Assembly (NCBI GenBank): GCA_965223255.1
Contig: CBDCWA010000002.1
Location: forward strand, 992,001-1,056,000
Length of the DNA stretch: 64,000 nt
From: CBDCWA01 sp965223255
Lineage (GTDB): Bacteria > Pseudomonadota > Alphaproteobacteria > Rhizobiales > Hyphomicrobiaceae
Direction of reading: 5' to 3'
This document shows positions 44,104-52,311 of the stretch, in pieces (position 1 is the stretch's first letter; the number at the start of each line of letters is the position of its first letter). Below the pieces are notes generated by a model. The model was not told the origin of the DNA, did no database searches, and saw only the letters and a list, made by a program, of their open reading frames with translations. Both the position numbers and the translations under genes were made by a program.

Positions 44104-44215
44104 AAGAGACAACGAAACGTGCGCCCTTGGGGCGACAGTGAATTTTGAAGTTTAGGGCGCTCTCAGCGGGGCGCGGGTTCGCAACAGGTAACACCCGTAG
44201 GAAGAAGTCGTCGCC

Positions 44216-44431
44216 ATGGCGAATTACAATCCCTTGCAGTTCATTCAAGAAGTACGCCAAGAGACCGCAAAGGTGACGTGGCCCAGCCGCAAAGAGGTTT
44301 GGGTTACGACGATAGCGGTATTGATCATGGTCACCCTTGCGGCGATTTTTTTCATGCTTGCTGACCAGGTATTGGGATGGCTGGTCGGGCTGATCCTGGG
44401 CATGGGATCCGGAACTGGCGCCGTTCGTTAG
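44216..44431 (+). CDS. secE: Preprotein translocase subunit SecE
   Basis: This 71-residue protein has the SecE signature QEVRQETAKVTWPSRKEVW followed by one membrane helix (TIAVLIMVTLAAIFFML) and a short periplasmic-side tail. It clamps SecY in the translocon. The single-helix, short form is usual outside enterobacteria. It lies between tRNA-Trp and nusG, as in many bacteria. Confidence 0.95.
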   Translation: MANYNPLQFIQEVRQETAKVTWPSRKEVWVTTIAVLIMVTLAAIFFMLADQVLGWLVGLILGMGSGTGAVR

Positions 44432-44491
44432 TCGTCACGGAATTTCTCTGTAGAACGCCGTCTGGGCGAACAGTTGAGGATCGAATAGGGA

Positions 44492-45025
44492 ATGGCAAAG
44501 CGCTGGTACATCGTGCACGCGTATACGAACTTTGAGCGCAAGGTGGCGGATGCTATTCGCGAGCGTGCGAAGCAGGCAGGCCTTGACGAACTGTTCGACG
44601 ATATTGTCGTGCCGACCGAGGAAGTGGTCGAGATGCGTCGCGGTCGCAAGGTTCAGACCGAGCGCAAATTTCTGCCGGGTTATGTGCTGGTCAAAATGGA
44701 AATGACGGATCCAGCGTTTTTGTTGATCAAGAACACACCGAAAGTCACTGGTTTTCTCGGCGCGGATAATAAGCCGATGCCGATTTCGGACGAAGAAGCG
44801 GCCCGCATACTGCATCAAGTCGAGGAAGGTGTTGAACGGCCGAAGACGACCATCACCTTTGAGATTGGCGAATTGGTGAATGTTGTCGATGGGCCATTCG
44901 CTTCATTCCAGGGCGATGTTGAAGAGGTCGATGAGGAGCGTGCGCGCTTGAAGGTTGGAGTTATGATTTTTGGCCGTAAGACACCGGTTGATCTTGAATT
45001 CAGCCAGGTCGAAAAGACTGCATAG
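44492..45025 (+). CDS. nusG: Transcription termination/antitermination factor NusG
   Basis: This 177-residue factor binds RNA polymerase and couples it to Rho or ribosomal protein S10. The NGN domain starts KRWYIVHAYTNFERKVAD and contains RKFLPGYVLVKMEM. The KOW domain has VNVVDGPFASFQGDVEEVD near residue 130 and ends PVDLEFSQVEK. Length is normal. A 250-base gap without a gene separates it from rplK, likely holding the promoter or leader for the L11 operon. Confidence 0.97.
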   Translation: MAKRWYIVHAYTNFERKVADAIRERAKQAGLDELFDDIVVPTEEVVEMRRGRKVQTERKFLPGYVLVKMEMTDPAFLLIKNTPKVTGFLGADNKPMPISDEEAARILHQVEEGVERPKTTITFEIGELVNVVDGPFASFQGDVEEVDEERARLKVGVMIFGRKTPVDLEFSQVEKTA

Positions 45026-45275
45026 GCCAGGGGGAGTTTTATTAGGTCGAGGTAAGAGTTTTGGCTGGTGTAATCCGCCAGTTTTCATCTGCTGCGGTAG
45101 GGCTGGGTCTGCGCCGATGTCGCGCCGGCCTCTAGGGCTTACGCTGCAAGGGCTGCTGAGACGCGGTCCCTCGGCGATTGACTTAGCTGCGGCATATCTG
45201 CGGGAGGGCTGTGTCCGGCCCGTTTACCGCTAACCCAAAGCGCGCAAGCGCGCGTATCCTATAAGGGGAGTCTGA

Positions 45276-45722
45276 ATGGCAAAAAAAATAGATGGCTATA
45301 TCAGCCTGCAAGTTCCTGCAGGCAAAGCCAACCCTTCACCACCGATAGGCCCGGCGCTGGGCCAGCGTGGCGTCAACATCATGGAGTTTTGCAAGGCCTT
45401 TAACGCTAAGACACAGGATATGGAGCCGGATACGCCGATCCCGACCAAGATCACGGTTTTCACCGATAAGTCCTTCACCTTTGAAATGAAGTCGCCACCC
45501 GCGTCATTCTTTCTGAAAAAGGCGGCCGGCCTTAAGACGTCTGGCAAACCGGGCAGCGGCACCCGTGAAGCGGGCCGCGTCACAGTCGGGTCCGTAACCA
45601 TGGATCAGGTCCGCGAAATCGCCAAAATGAAGATGACCGATCTCAACACCGATGACGTTGAGCAGGCGGCCAAGATCATTGCTGGATCGGCACGCTCCAT
45701 GGGCATCGAGGTCAAGGGGTAG
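45276..45722 (+). CDS. rplK: 50S ribosomal protein L11
   Basis: This 148-residue protein binds the GTPase-associated region of 23S rRNA. IDGYISLQVPAGKANPSPPI, GPALGQRGVNIMEFCKAFNA and KSPPASFFLKKAAG are diagnostic, and the C-terminal RNA-binding domain ends AGSARSMGIEV. AGGGGAG precedes the ATG. rplA follows after five bases. Confidence 0.98.
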   Translation: MAKKIDGYISLQVPAGKANPSPPIGPALGQRGVNIMEFCKAFNAKTQDMEPDTPIPTKITVFTDKSFTFEMKSPPASFFLKKAAGLKTSGKPGSGTREAGRVTVGSVTMDQVREIAKMKMTDLNTDDVEQAAKIIAGSARSMGIEVKG

Positions 45723-45727
45723 GGAAA

Positions 45728-46429
45728 ATGGCGAAGACAGGAAAACGCATTAAGGCACTGCGCGAGGATTTTGATCGCGCCGCACAACATTCGCTGGAAG
45801 AGGCGATCAAATTAGTCAAGAGCAAGGCCAACGCGAAATTCGATGAGACCGTGGAAGTCGCGATGAATTTGGGCGTAGATCCAAAGCATGCAGATCAGGT
45901 GGTCAGAGGGGTATGCAATTTGCCGAACGGCTCTGGCCGCACGGTTCGCGTCGCGGTATTTGCGCGTGATGCAAAGGCCGAGGAAGCCAAGGCCGCGGGC
46001 GCTGATGTTGTCGGCGCAGAAGATCTTATGGAAGAGGTCCAAAAGGGCAACCTCAATTTCGACCGCTGTATCGCGACACCGGACATGATGGCTATTGTCG
46101 GGCGACTTGGTAAAATTCTCGGCCCCCGTGGCCTGATGCCAAACCCCCGCGTCGGCACGGTCACCATGGACATTGCCAGTGCCGTCAAGGATGCAAAGGG
46201 CGGCGCCGTCGAGTTTCGCGTGGAAAAGGCCGGCATCATCCATGCCGGCGTTGGCAAGGCGAGTTTTACAGATGAAGCCTTGGCAGAAAATATCAGGGCC
46301 TTCGTTGATGCCGTGGGCCGGGCGAAGCCAACTGGTGCCAAGGGAACCTATATTAAGCGCGTTTCGATCAAGTCGACGATGGGCCCGGGCGTTCGACTTG
46401 AGGTGGGCGGCATATCGTCGGTGCAATAG
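45728..46429 (+). CDS. rplA: 50S ribosomal protein L1
   Basis: This 233-residue stalk protein has KFDETVEVAMNLGVDPKHAD near the start and the signature MMAIVGRLGKILGPRGLMPN near residue 125, followed by NPRVGTVTMDIASAV and VSIKSTMGPGVRLEV at the end. L1 also represses its own operon by binding mRNA in other bacteria. It lies five bases after rplK and 343 bases before rplJ. Confidence 0.98.
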   Translation: MAKTGKRIKALREDFDRAAQHSLEEAIKLVKSKANAKFDETVEVAMNLGVDPKHADQVVRGVCNLPNGSGRTVRVAVFARDAKAEEAKAAGADVVGAEDLMEEVQKGNLNFDRCIATPDMMAIVGRLGKILGPRGLMPNPRVGTVTMDIASAVKDAKGGAVEFRVEKAGIIHAGVGKASFTDEALAENIRAFVDAVGRAKPTGAKGTYIKRVSIKSTMGPGVRLEVGGISSVQ

Positions 46430-46599
46430 TGCCGAATATGATGACGTAGGAGAAAACAGCATTTGTTTCCGGGGAAACCCGGGATGTTGAGGCGGAAATC
46501 GAAGGATCGAAGTCTCATACCTGTCCGAGATTGCAGGCGCCGGCTTAGCTGGCTTAATTCGAAATGGGTCTGCATGAGATGGGAGCAAAGATCAGCAAA

Positions 46600-46765
46600 G
46601 CGGCAAAAGTCCGCGGTGGTGATGAAGAACTCTTAAGTGCGCACCGTGTCGGGGCTTCCCGCGCGGCGAGGACAGGTCGAAGCGCTGCAGGTCGGGACCC
46701 AATGGGTTGTTGCTTGCGGCATGGTGCAGCCCGCGGATCACATGAGTGGTTCGCAATGATAGGAG
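46600..46765 (+). promoter_or_regulatory. Probable L10 leader (rplJ autoregulatory RNA)
   Basis: The 343-base gap before rplJ holds GC-rich, self-complementary sequence including GCTTCCCGCGCGGCGAGGAC and GCGCTGCAGGTCGGGACCC. Its position matches the L10 leader, where L10-L12 binds to repress translation. I assign it from position and apparent structure; the consensus fold was not modelled. Nothing else was recognised in the gap. Confidence 0.4.
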
Positions 46766-46772
46766 AAAGCAA

Positions 46773-47291
46773 GTGGATAGAGCTGCAAAACGCGAGCTCG
46801 TAAAGCAATTGCACGACGTATTCCAAGACACGGGCGTCGTCGTTGTTGCCCACTATGCTGGTTTGACCGTTGCCCAGATGTCGGATCTCCGCAAGCGCCT
46901 CAAAGAGGTTGGCGGTACGGTACGGGTGGCGAAAAATCGGCTGGTCAAGCTTGCCCTTGAGGATACCGACCAAGTCGGCATCACCGAACTCTTCAAAGGG
47001 CCGACATGTATCGCCTATTCGAAGGATCCGGTGGCCGCCGCCAAGGTTGCCATGGCCTACTCAAAGGAGAACGACAACCTCGTTATCCTTGGTGGCGCGA
47101 TGGGAGCGACGGTGCTCGATCCTGGCGGTGTGAGGGCGCTTGCCGAATTGCCATCTTTGGATGAGCTGAGAGCCAAGCTGGTTGGTCTCTTGAATGCGCC
47201 GGCAACCAAGATTGTCCGCACACTCAACGAGCCGGCCGCCAAGCTCGCGCGCGTCATCCAGGCGAAGGCCAACGAGGACCAAGCGGCATAG
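46773..47291 (+). CDS. rplJ: 50S ribosomal protein L10
   Basis: This 172-residue protein anchors the L7/L12 stalk. DRAAKRELVKQLHDVFQDTG, VVVVAHYAGLTVAQMSDLRK and RVAKNRLVKLAL are typical. The C-terminal helix that binds L7/L12 dimers ends LARVIQAKANEDQAA. The start is GTG at 46773 after AGGAGAAAG; the longer frame upstream lies in the presumed leader. rplL follows after 85 bases. Confidence 0.97.
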   Translation: MDRAAKRELVKQLHDVFQDTGVVVVAHYAGLTVAQMSDLRKRLKEVGGTVRVAKNRLVKLALEDTDQVGITELFKGPTCIAYSKDPVAAAKVAMAYSKENDNLVILGGAMGATVLDPGGVRALAELPSLDELRAKLVGLLNAPATKIVRTLNEPAAKLARVIQAKANEDQAA

Positions 47292-47376
47292 GACAACAAC
47301 ACATGCGATTGTGGGCCTGCGAGCAGCAGGCTCAAAAAACGGACAAAACTGATCAAACCTGAAGGACGACATTAAA

Positions 47377-47760
47377 ATGACTGATCTTGCAAAGATTGCC
47401 GAGGACCTCTCGGGACTGACTGTTCTTGAAGCGGCTGAGCTCGCCACGATGCTTGAAGAAAAGTGGGGTGTGTCTGCCGCTGCCGCAGTTGCCGTGGCAG
47501 CAGCGCCCGGAGCTGCGGCCGGTGATGCCGGCGGCGCCGCGGAAGAGAAGACGGAATTCGACGTTATCCTGAAAGCTGCCGGCGACAAAAAAATCAATGT
47601 CATCAAGGAAGTTCGGGCGATTACCGGCCTCGGCCTGAAAGAGGCGAAAGAACTCGTCGAAGCTGGCGGCAAAGCCGTCAAGGAAGGCGCCGGCAAGGAC
47701 GAAGCCGAGGAGATCAAGAAGAAGCTGGAAGAAGCCGGCGCAACTGTCGAACTCCAATAA
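47377..47760 (+). CDS. rplL: 50S ribosomal protein L7/L12
   Basis: This 127-residue stalk protein has the N-terminal dimerisation helices (LSGLTVLEAAELATMLEEKW), an Ala/Gly-rich hinge (residues 35-55) and the factor-binding C-terminal domain (KTEFDVILKAAGDKKINVIK, then ITGLGLKEAKELVE). It directly contacts EF-Tu and EF-G, of interest because EF-Tu is atypical here. A strong hairpin follows before rpoB. Confidence 0.98.
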   Translation: MTDLAKIAEDLSGLTVLEAAELATMLEEKWGVSAAAAVAVAAAPGAAAGDAGGAAEEKTEFDVILKAAGDKKINVIKEVRAITGLGLKEAKELVEAGGKAVKEGAGKDEAEEIKKKLEEAGATVELQ

Positions 47761-47785
47761 GCTGGCGTTGGCATAATCTCGAAGC

Positions 47786-47817
47786 GCGGAGGTGCCAGCC
47801 GTCGCTGGCACCTCCGC
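47786..47817 (+). promoter_or_regulatory. rplL-rpoB intercistronic hairpin (attenuator/processing site)
   Basis: A perfect 14-bp GC-rich stem (47786-47799 with 47804-47817) with a four-base loop begins 25 bases after rplL. No T-run follows. In E. coli the same gap holds an attenuator and an RNase III site that lower rpoB expression relative to rplL, so a like role is inferred. Confidence 0.65.
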
Positions 47818-48001
47818 ATTGTCCCTGAAACCCTAACCAGGAACACCGGCAAACGATTTCCCGACAGGCCCTTGGATCTGTATCTCGTTCGATAAAAAAC
47901 AGGACCTGACGGCAAATCGTTTCCCCGTCCGAGCAAGCCCGCGGGGGGCCTCGGACGGACAACATCGCCACACTGGACACCCGATCTAGCAAGGAGCGGA
48001 T

Positions 48002-51000
48002 ATGGCTGAGACATTTAACGGCCGCAGGCGGATTAGGAAGTCATTTGGCTCGATCACAGAGGTCGCGCAAATGCCGAACCTCATCGAGGTTCAAAAGAGT
48101 TCCTATGATGATTTTTTGATGGTGCGCGAGCCCGAGGGCGGCAGGCCTGATAGCGGCCTGCAAGCGGTTTTCAAATCGGTTTTCCCAATCTCTGATTTTT
48201 CCGGGAAATCGACACTGGAATTCGTTAGCTATGAGTTCGAGCCACCCAAGTATGATGTCGACGAGTGCATGCAGCGTGATATCACGTACTCGGCGCCACT
48301 CAAGGTAAAGCTGCGCCTCATTGTGTTCGACATCAATGAGGAAACCGGATCCAAGTCCATTAAGGACGTAAAGGAGCAAGACGTCTATATGGGCGACATG
48401 CCGCTGATGACGTCAAACGGCACCTTTATCATCAACGGGACCGAACGTGTGATCGTCTCACAGATGCATCGCTCGCCCGGTGTTTTCTTCGACCACGATC
48501 GGGGTCGCTCGCACGCTTCCGGCAAACTTTTGTTTGCCGCCCGCATCATCCCTTATCGCGGCTCCTGGCTCGACTTCGAATTCGACGCCAAGGATATCGT
48601 CCATGTTCGCATCGACAGACGCCGCAAATTGCCGGTTACGGCGCTGCTTTATGCGCTGGGTCTGGATGACGAAGAAATTCTGTCAACGTTCTACAACCAA
48701 ATCATCATCAAGGGTTCAAAGCGCGGCTGGCGCATGCCCTACGTCGCTGAAAAAATGCGCGGTGTGACGCCGGTCTCCGATTTGATCGACGCCAAGACCG
48801 GCGAGGTCGTCATTCGCGCCGGCGAGAAAGTTGCGGTAAGGCGTGCGCGCGAGCTTGCGGCGAACGGTTTGAAAGAGATCCTCGTCCCATCCGAGGAGCT
48901 GTTGGGCCGATATCTTGCCGAGGATATCGTTGACCTGGCGACCGGTCGCATCCATGCCGAAGCCGGTGCAGAGCTCGATGCCAAGCTGCTTGCCGAACTT
49001 GCCGAACAGAAGGTCGACGAAATTCCGGTCCTGGACATCGATCACGTCAATATCGGTGCCTTCATTCGCAACACCCTGGCGGCTGACAAGAATGCCAACC
49101 AGGAAGAAGCATTGATGGACATTTATCGCATCATGCGTCCTGGCGAGCCGCCGACCATTGAGGCAGCGACCAACTTGTTCGATGGTCTCTTCTTCGATCA
49201 CGAGCGCTACGATCTTTCCGCTGTGGGTCGCGTCAAGATGAATATGCGCCTCGAACTCGATGCACCCGACACGCAGCGCACATTGCGTCGAGAAGACATT
49301 CTGGCCGTCGTCAAGACGTTGGTCGACCTGCGCGACGGTCGTGGCGATATCGATGATATCGACCATCTCGGCAATCGCCGCGTGCGTTCTGTTGGCGAGT
49401 TGATGGAGAACCAGTACCGCGTCGGCTTGCTTCGAATGGAGCGGGCCATCAAGGAGCGAATGTCATCGGTCGATATTGACACCGTAATGCCTCAGGATCT
49501 GATCAATGCCAAACCGGCCGCGGCAGCGGTGCGCGAGTTCTTCGGTTCCTCTCAGCTCTCGCAGTTCATGGACCAGACCAATCCACTTTCGGAAATCACC
49601 CACAAGCGCCGGTTGTCGGCGCTTGGTCCTGGCGGTCTGACCCGCGAGCGCGCTGGCTTCGAAGTGCGCGACGTGCACCCGACGCACTATGGTCGGATCT
49701 GTCCAATTGAGACCCCGGAAGGCCCGAACATCGGCCTCATCAACTCGTTGGCGACATTCGCCCGCGTTAATAAGTACGGGTTCATCGAAAGCCCCTATCG
49801 CAAGGTCATAGACGGCAAAGTTTCCGACGAAGTCGTCTATCTTTCTGCGATGGAAGAGATGCGCCATCACGTGGCACAGGCAAATGCCAATATCGACGAG
49901 GCCGGCGCCTTGTCCGGCGAACTGATCACCTGCCGTTTCCAGGGCGATGTGTTGCTGGTCTCGCCCGATCGCGTCAATTATATCGATGTGTCGCCCAAGC
50001 AGTTGGTCTCCGTCGCCGCTGCCCTCATACCGTTCCTGGAGAATGATGACGCCAACCGGGCGCTGATGGGCTCGAACATGCAGCGCCAGGCAGTCCCCTT
50101 GATCCGTGCCGAGGCACCTCTCGTCGGGACCGGCATGGAAGAAGTCGTTGCCCGCGATTCTGGCGCTGCCATTGCGGCGCGCCGGACAGGGATTGTCGAC
50201 CAGGTCGATGCCACGCGTATTGTGATCCGCGCCACGGAAGAGACCGACGCTTCCAAACCGGGTGTGGATATTTATCGGCTGCGCAAGTTCCAGCGATCAA
50301 ACCAAAACACCTGTATTAATCAACGTCCCCTGGTGAACGTCGGTGAGGGTGTTCGCGCTGGTGAAATCATCGCGGATGGCCCCTCGACCGACCTGGGCGA
50401 TCTTGCTTTGGGCAAGAACGTGTTGGTCGCCTTCATGCCGTGGATGGGCTACAACTTCGAAGATTCCATTCTGCTTTCTGAGCGCTTGGTCTCTGAAGAC
50501 GTGTTCACCTCGATCCATCTTGAAGAGTTCGAGATCATGGCGCGTGACACCAAGCTCGGACCCGAAGAAATCACGCGTGACATTCCCAACGTTTCGGAAG
50601 AGGCGCTTAAGAACCTCGATGAAGCCGGCATTGTGTTTATTGGCGCTGAAGTGCATCCAGGTGACATTCTGGTCGGCAAGATCACGCCGAAGGGTGAAAG
50701 CCCGATGACGCCTGAAGAAAAGCTGTTACGCGCAATCTTTGGCGAAAAAGCTTCGGATGTTCGCGACACCTCGCTGCGTCTGCCGCCTGGCGTGGCCGGC
50801 ACAGTGGTCGAGGTCCGCGTCTTCAATCGCCATGGCGTCGACAAGGACGAGCGCGCGATGGCCATTGAGCGCGAAGAAATCGAGCGCCTTGCCAAGGACC
50901 GCGATGACGAACTCCAGATCCTTGATCGCAACGTCTATGCGCGTTTGCGCGACGTCCTCACGGGCGAGATCGTTGCCAAGGGGCCGAAGGGCGCGCGTCG

Positions 51001-52153
51001 GGGGACTGAGATAGATAGCGAAGTCCTCGATGAGATTCCCCGCAGCCAGTGGTGGGAAATTGGGCTTGAAAATGCCAAGGCTCAAGGCGAGGTCGAGGCG
51101 ATACAAAAGCAATACGAGGAAGCCAAGAAGAGCCTTGAGCGCCGCTTCGTCGACAAGGTCGACAAATTGCAGCGTGGCGACGAACTGCCGCCTGGCGTGA
51201 TGAAAATGGTCAAGGTCTTCGTGGCCGTAAAGCGCAAGATTCAGCCTGGCGACAAGATGGCGGGCCGCCATGGCAACAAAGGTGTCGTCTCACGCATCGT
51301 ACCTCAAGAAGACATGCCGTTCCTGGAAGACGGTACACCGGTCGATGTCGTTCTAAATCCGCTTGGCGTTCCAAGTCGAATGAACGTTGGGCAGATCTTG
51401 GAGACCCATCTTGGCTGGTCGTGTCGCGGCCTCGGGCGCATTGTTCAGGCCGCCTTGGACAATTACCGTGAAAGCGGTCAGGCGGCGGAGCTGCGTGAAA
51501 CATTGGATAACGTCTATGGCGGCCAAAAGTCTGTGACAGGCTTGTCGGATGGGGAACTCGCGTTGCTGGCCGACCAGATGAAACAAGGTGTGCCGGTCGC
51601 AACGCCGGTATTCGATGGTGCCCGAGAAGGTGACATTGTGGAAATGCTGCATCTGGCCGGCTTCGATTCCTCAGGTCAGGTGCTTCTGCATGATGGACGG
51701 ACAGGCGAGCAGTTCGATCGCAAGGTCACTGTTGGCTATAAGTATGTTCTCAAGCTGCATCACCTCGTTGATGATAAAATCCACGCTCGCTCCATCGGCC
51801 CATACAGTCTTGTCACTCAGCAACCACTGGGCGGTAAGGCTCAGTTCGGCGGCCAGCGCTTTGGTGAGATGGAGGTCTGGGCCCTTGAGGCCTATGGCGC
51901 AGCCTACACGCTACAGGAAATGCTGACCGTCAAATCCGACGATGTCGCCGGTCGTACCAAAGTGTACGAGGCCATTGTTCGCGGCGACGACGCCTTCGAA
52001 GCTGGCATTCCTGAGAGTTTCAACGTTCTGGTGAAGGAAATGCGGGCTCTTGGTCTCAATGTCGAGCTGGGGTCTGTGGAACCAGAAGAGCAACAAGACG
52101 GCGAAGCGAATCCGGAACAACGGCCACAGTTGCCGCCGGCCGCTGCCGAATAA
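48002..52153 (+). CDS. rpoB: RNA polymerase beta subunit
   Basis: This 1383-residue catalytic subunit shows the usual landmarks: MHRSPGVFFDHDRG, the rifampicin pocket SQFMDQTNPLSEITHKRRLS with the wild-type Asp, His and SALGPGG residues, HYGRICPIETPEGPNIGLI, AFMPWMGYNFEDSILLSERL, KMAGRHGNKGVVSRIVP and AQFGGQRFGEMEVWALEAYG. The length is normal for alphaproteobacteria. rpoC follows after 158 bases that contain a small hairpin (52165-52188). No resistance-type substitution was noticed. Confidence 0.99.
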   Translation: MAETFNGRRRIRKSFGSITEVAQMPNLIEVQKSSYDDFLMVREPEGGRPDSGLQAVFKSVFPISDFSGKSTLEFVSYEFEPPKYDVDECMQRDITYSAPLKVKLRLIVFDINEETGSKSIKDVKEQDVYMGDMPLMTSNGTFIINGTERVIVSQMHRSPGVFFDHDRGRSHASGKLLFAARIIPYRGSWLDFEFDAKDIVHVRIDRRRKLPVTALLYALGLDDEEILSTFYNQIIIKGSKRGWRMPYVAEKMRGVTPVSDLIDAKTGEVVIRAGEKVAVRRARELAANGLKEILVPSEELLGRYLAEDIVDLATGRIHAEAGAELDAKLLAELAEQKVDEIPVLDIDHVNIGAFIRNTLAADKNANQEEALMDIYRIMRPGEPPTIEAATNLFDGLFFDHERYDLSAVGRVKMNMRLELDAPDTQRTLRREDILAVVKTLVDLRDGRGDIDDIDHLGNRRVRSVGELMENQYRVGLLRMERAIKERMSSVDIDTVMPQDLINAKPAAAAVREFFGSSQLSQFMDQTNPLSEITHKRRLSALGPGGLTRERAGFEVRDVHPTHYGRICPIETPEGPNIGLINSLATFARVNKYGFIESPYRKVIDGKVSDEVVYLSAMEEMRHHVAQANANIDEAGALSGELITCRFQGDVLLVSPDRVNYIDVSPKQLVSVAAALIPFLENDDANRALMGSNMQRQAVPLIRAEAPLVGTGMEEVVARDSGAAIAARRTGIVDQVDATRIVIRATEETDASKPGVDIYRLRKFQRSNQNTCINQRPLVNVGEGVRAGEIIADGPSTDLGDLALGKNVLVAFMPWMGYNFEDSILLSERLVSEDVFTSIHLEEFEIMARDTKLGPEEITRDIPNVSEEALKNLDEAGIVFIGAEVHPGDILVGKITPKGESPMTPEEKLLRAIFGEKASDVRDTSLRLPPGVAGTVVEVRVFNRHGVDKDERAMAIEREEIERLAKDRDDELQILDRNVYARLRDVLTGEIVAKGPKGARRGTEIDSEVLDEIPRSQWWEIGLENAKAQGEVEAIQKQYEEAKKSLERRFVDKVDKLQRGDELPPGVMKMVKVFVAVKRKIQPGDKMAGRHGNKGVVSRIVPQEDMPFLEDGTPVDVVLNPLGVPSRMNVGQILETHLGWSCRGLGRIVQAALDNYRESGQAAELRETLDNVYGGQKSVTGLSDGELALLADQMKQGVPVATPVFDGAREGDIVEMLHLAGFDSSGQVLLHDGRTGEQFDRKVTVGYKYVLKLHHLVDDKIHARSIGPYSLVTQQPLGGKAQFGGQRFGEMEVWALEAYGAAYTLQEMLTVKSDDVAGRTKVYEAIVRGDDAFEAGIPESFNVLVKEMRALGLNVELGSVEPEEQQDGEANPEQRPQLPPAAAE

Positions 52154-52311
52154 CGATCGTCAAGGATGCGCGACCTAGGCCGCGCATCGCAAGACCATAT
52201 GGTCAAATTTGATGGGGTGCGCCGACCACGTACCTCGGATTTCGGCCCGGACGGCGGGTCACTATCAAAACGCAATCGGAGCCGCCCATGCCGATTGTGC
52301 GGAGAGCGCAG

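Noticed and set aside
44492..45025. One malformed entry placed before the nusG entry in the feature list
   Set aside because: It carries wrong coordinates and confidence 0; use only the nusG entry at 44492-45025.
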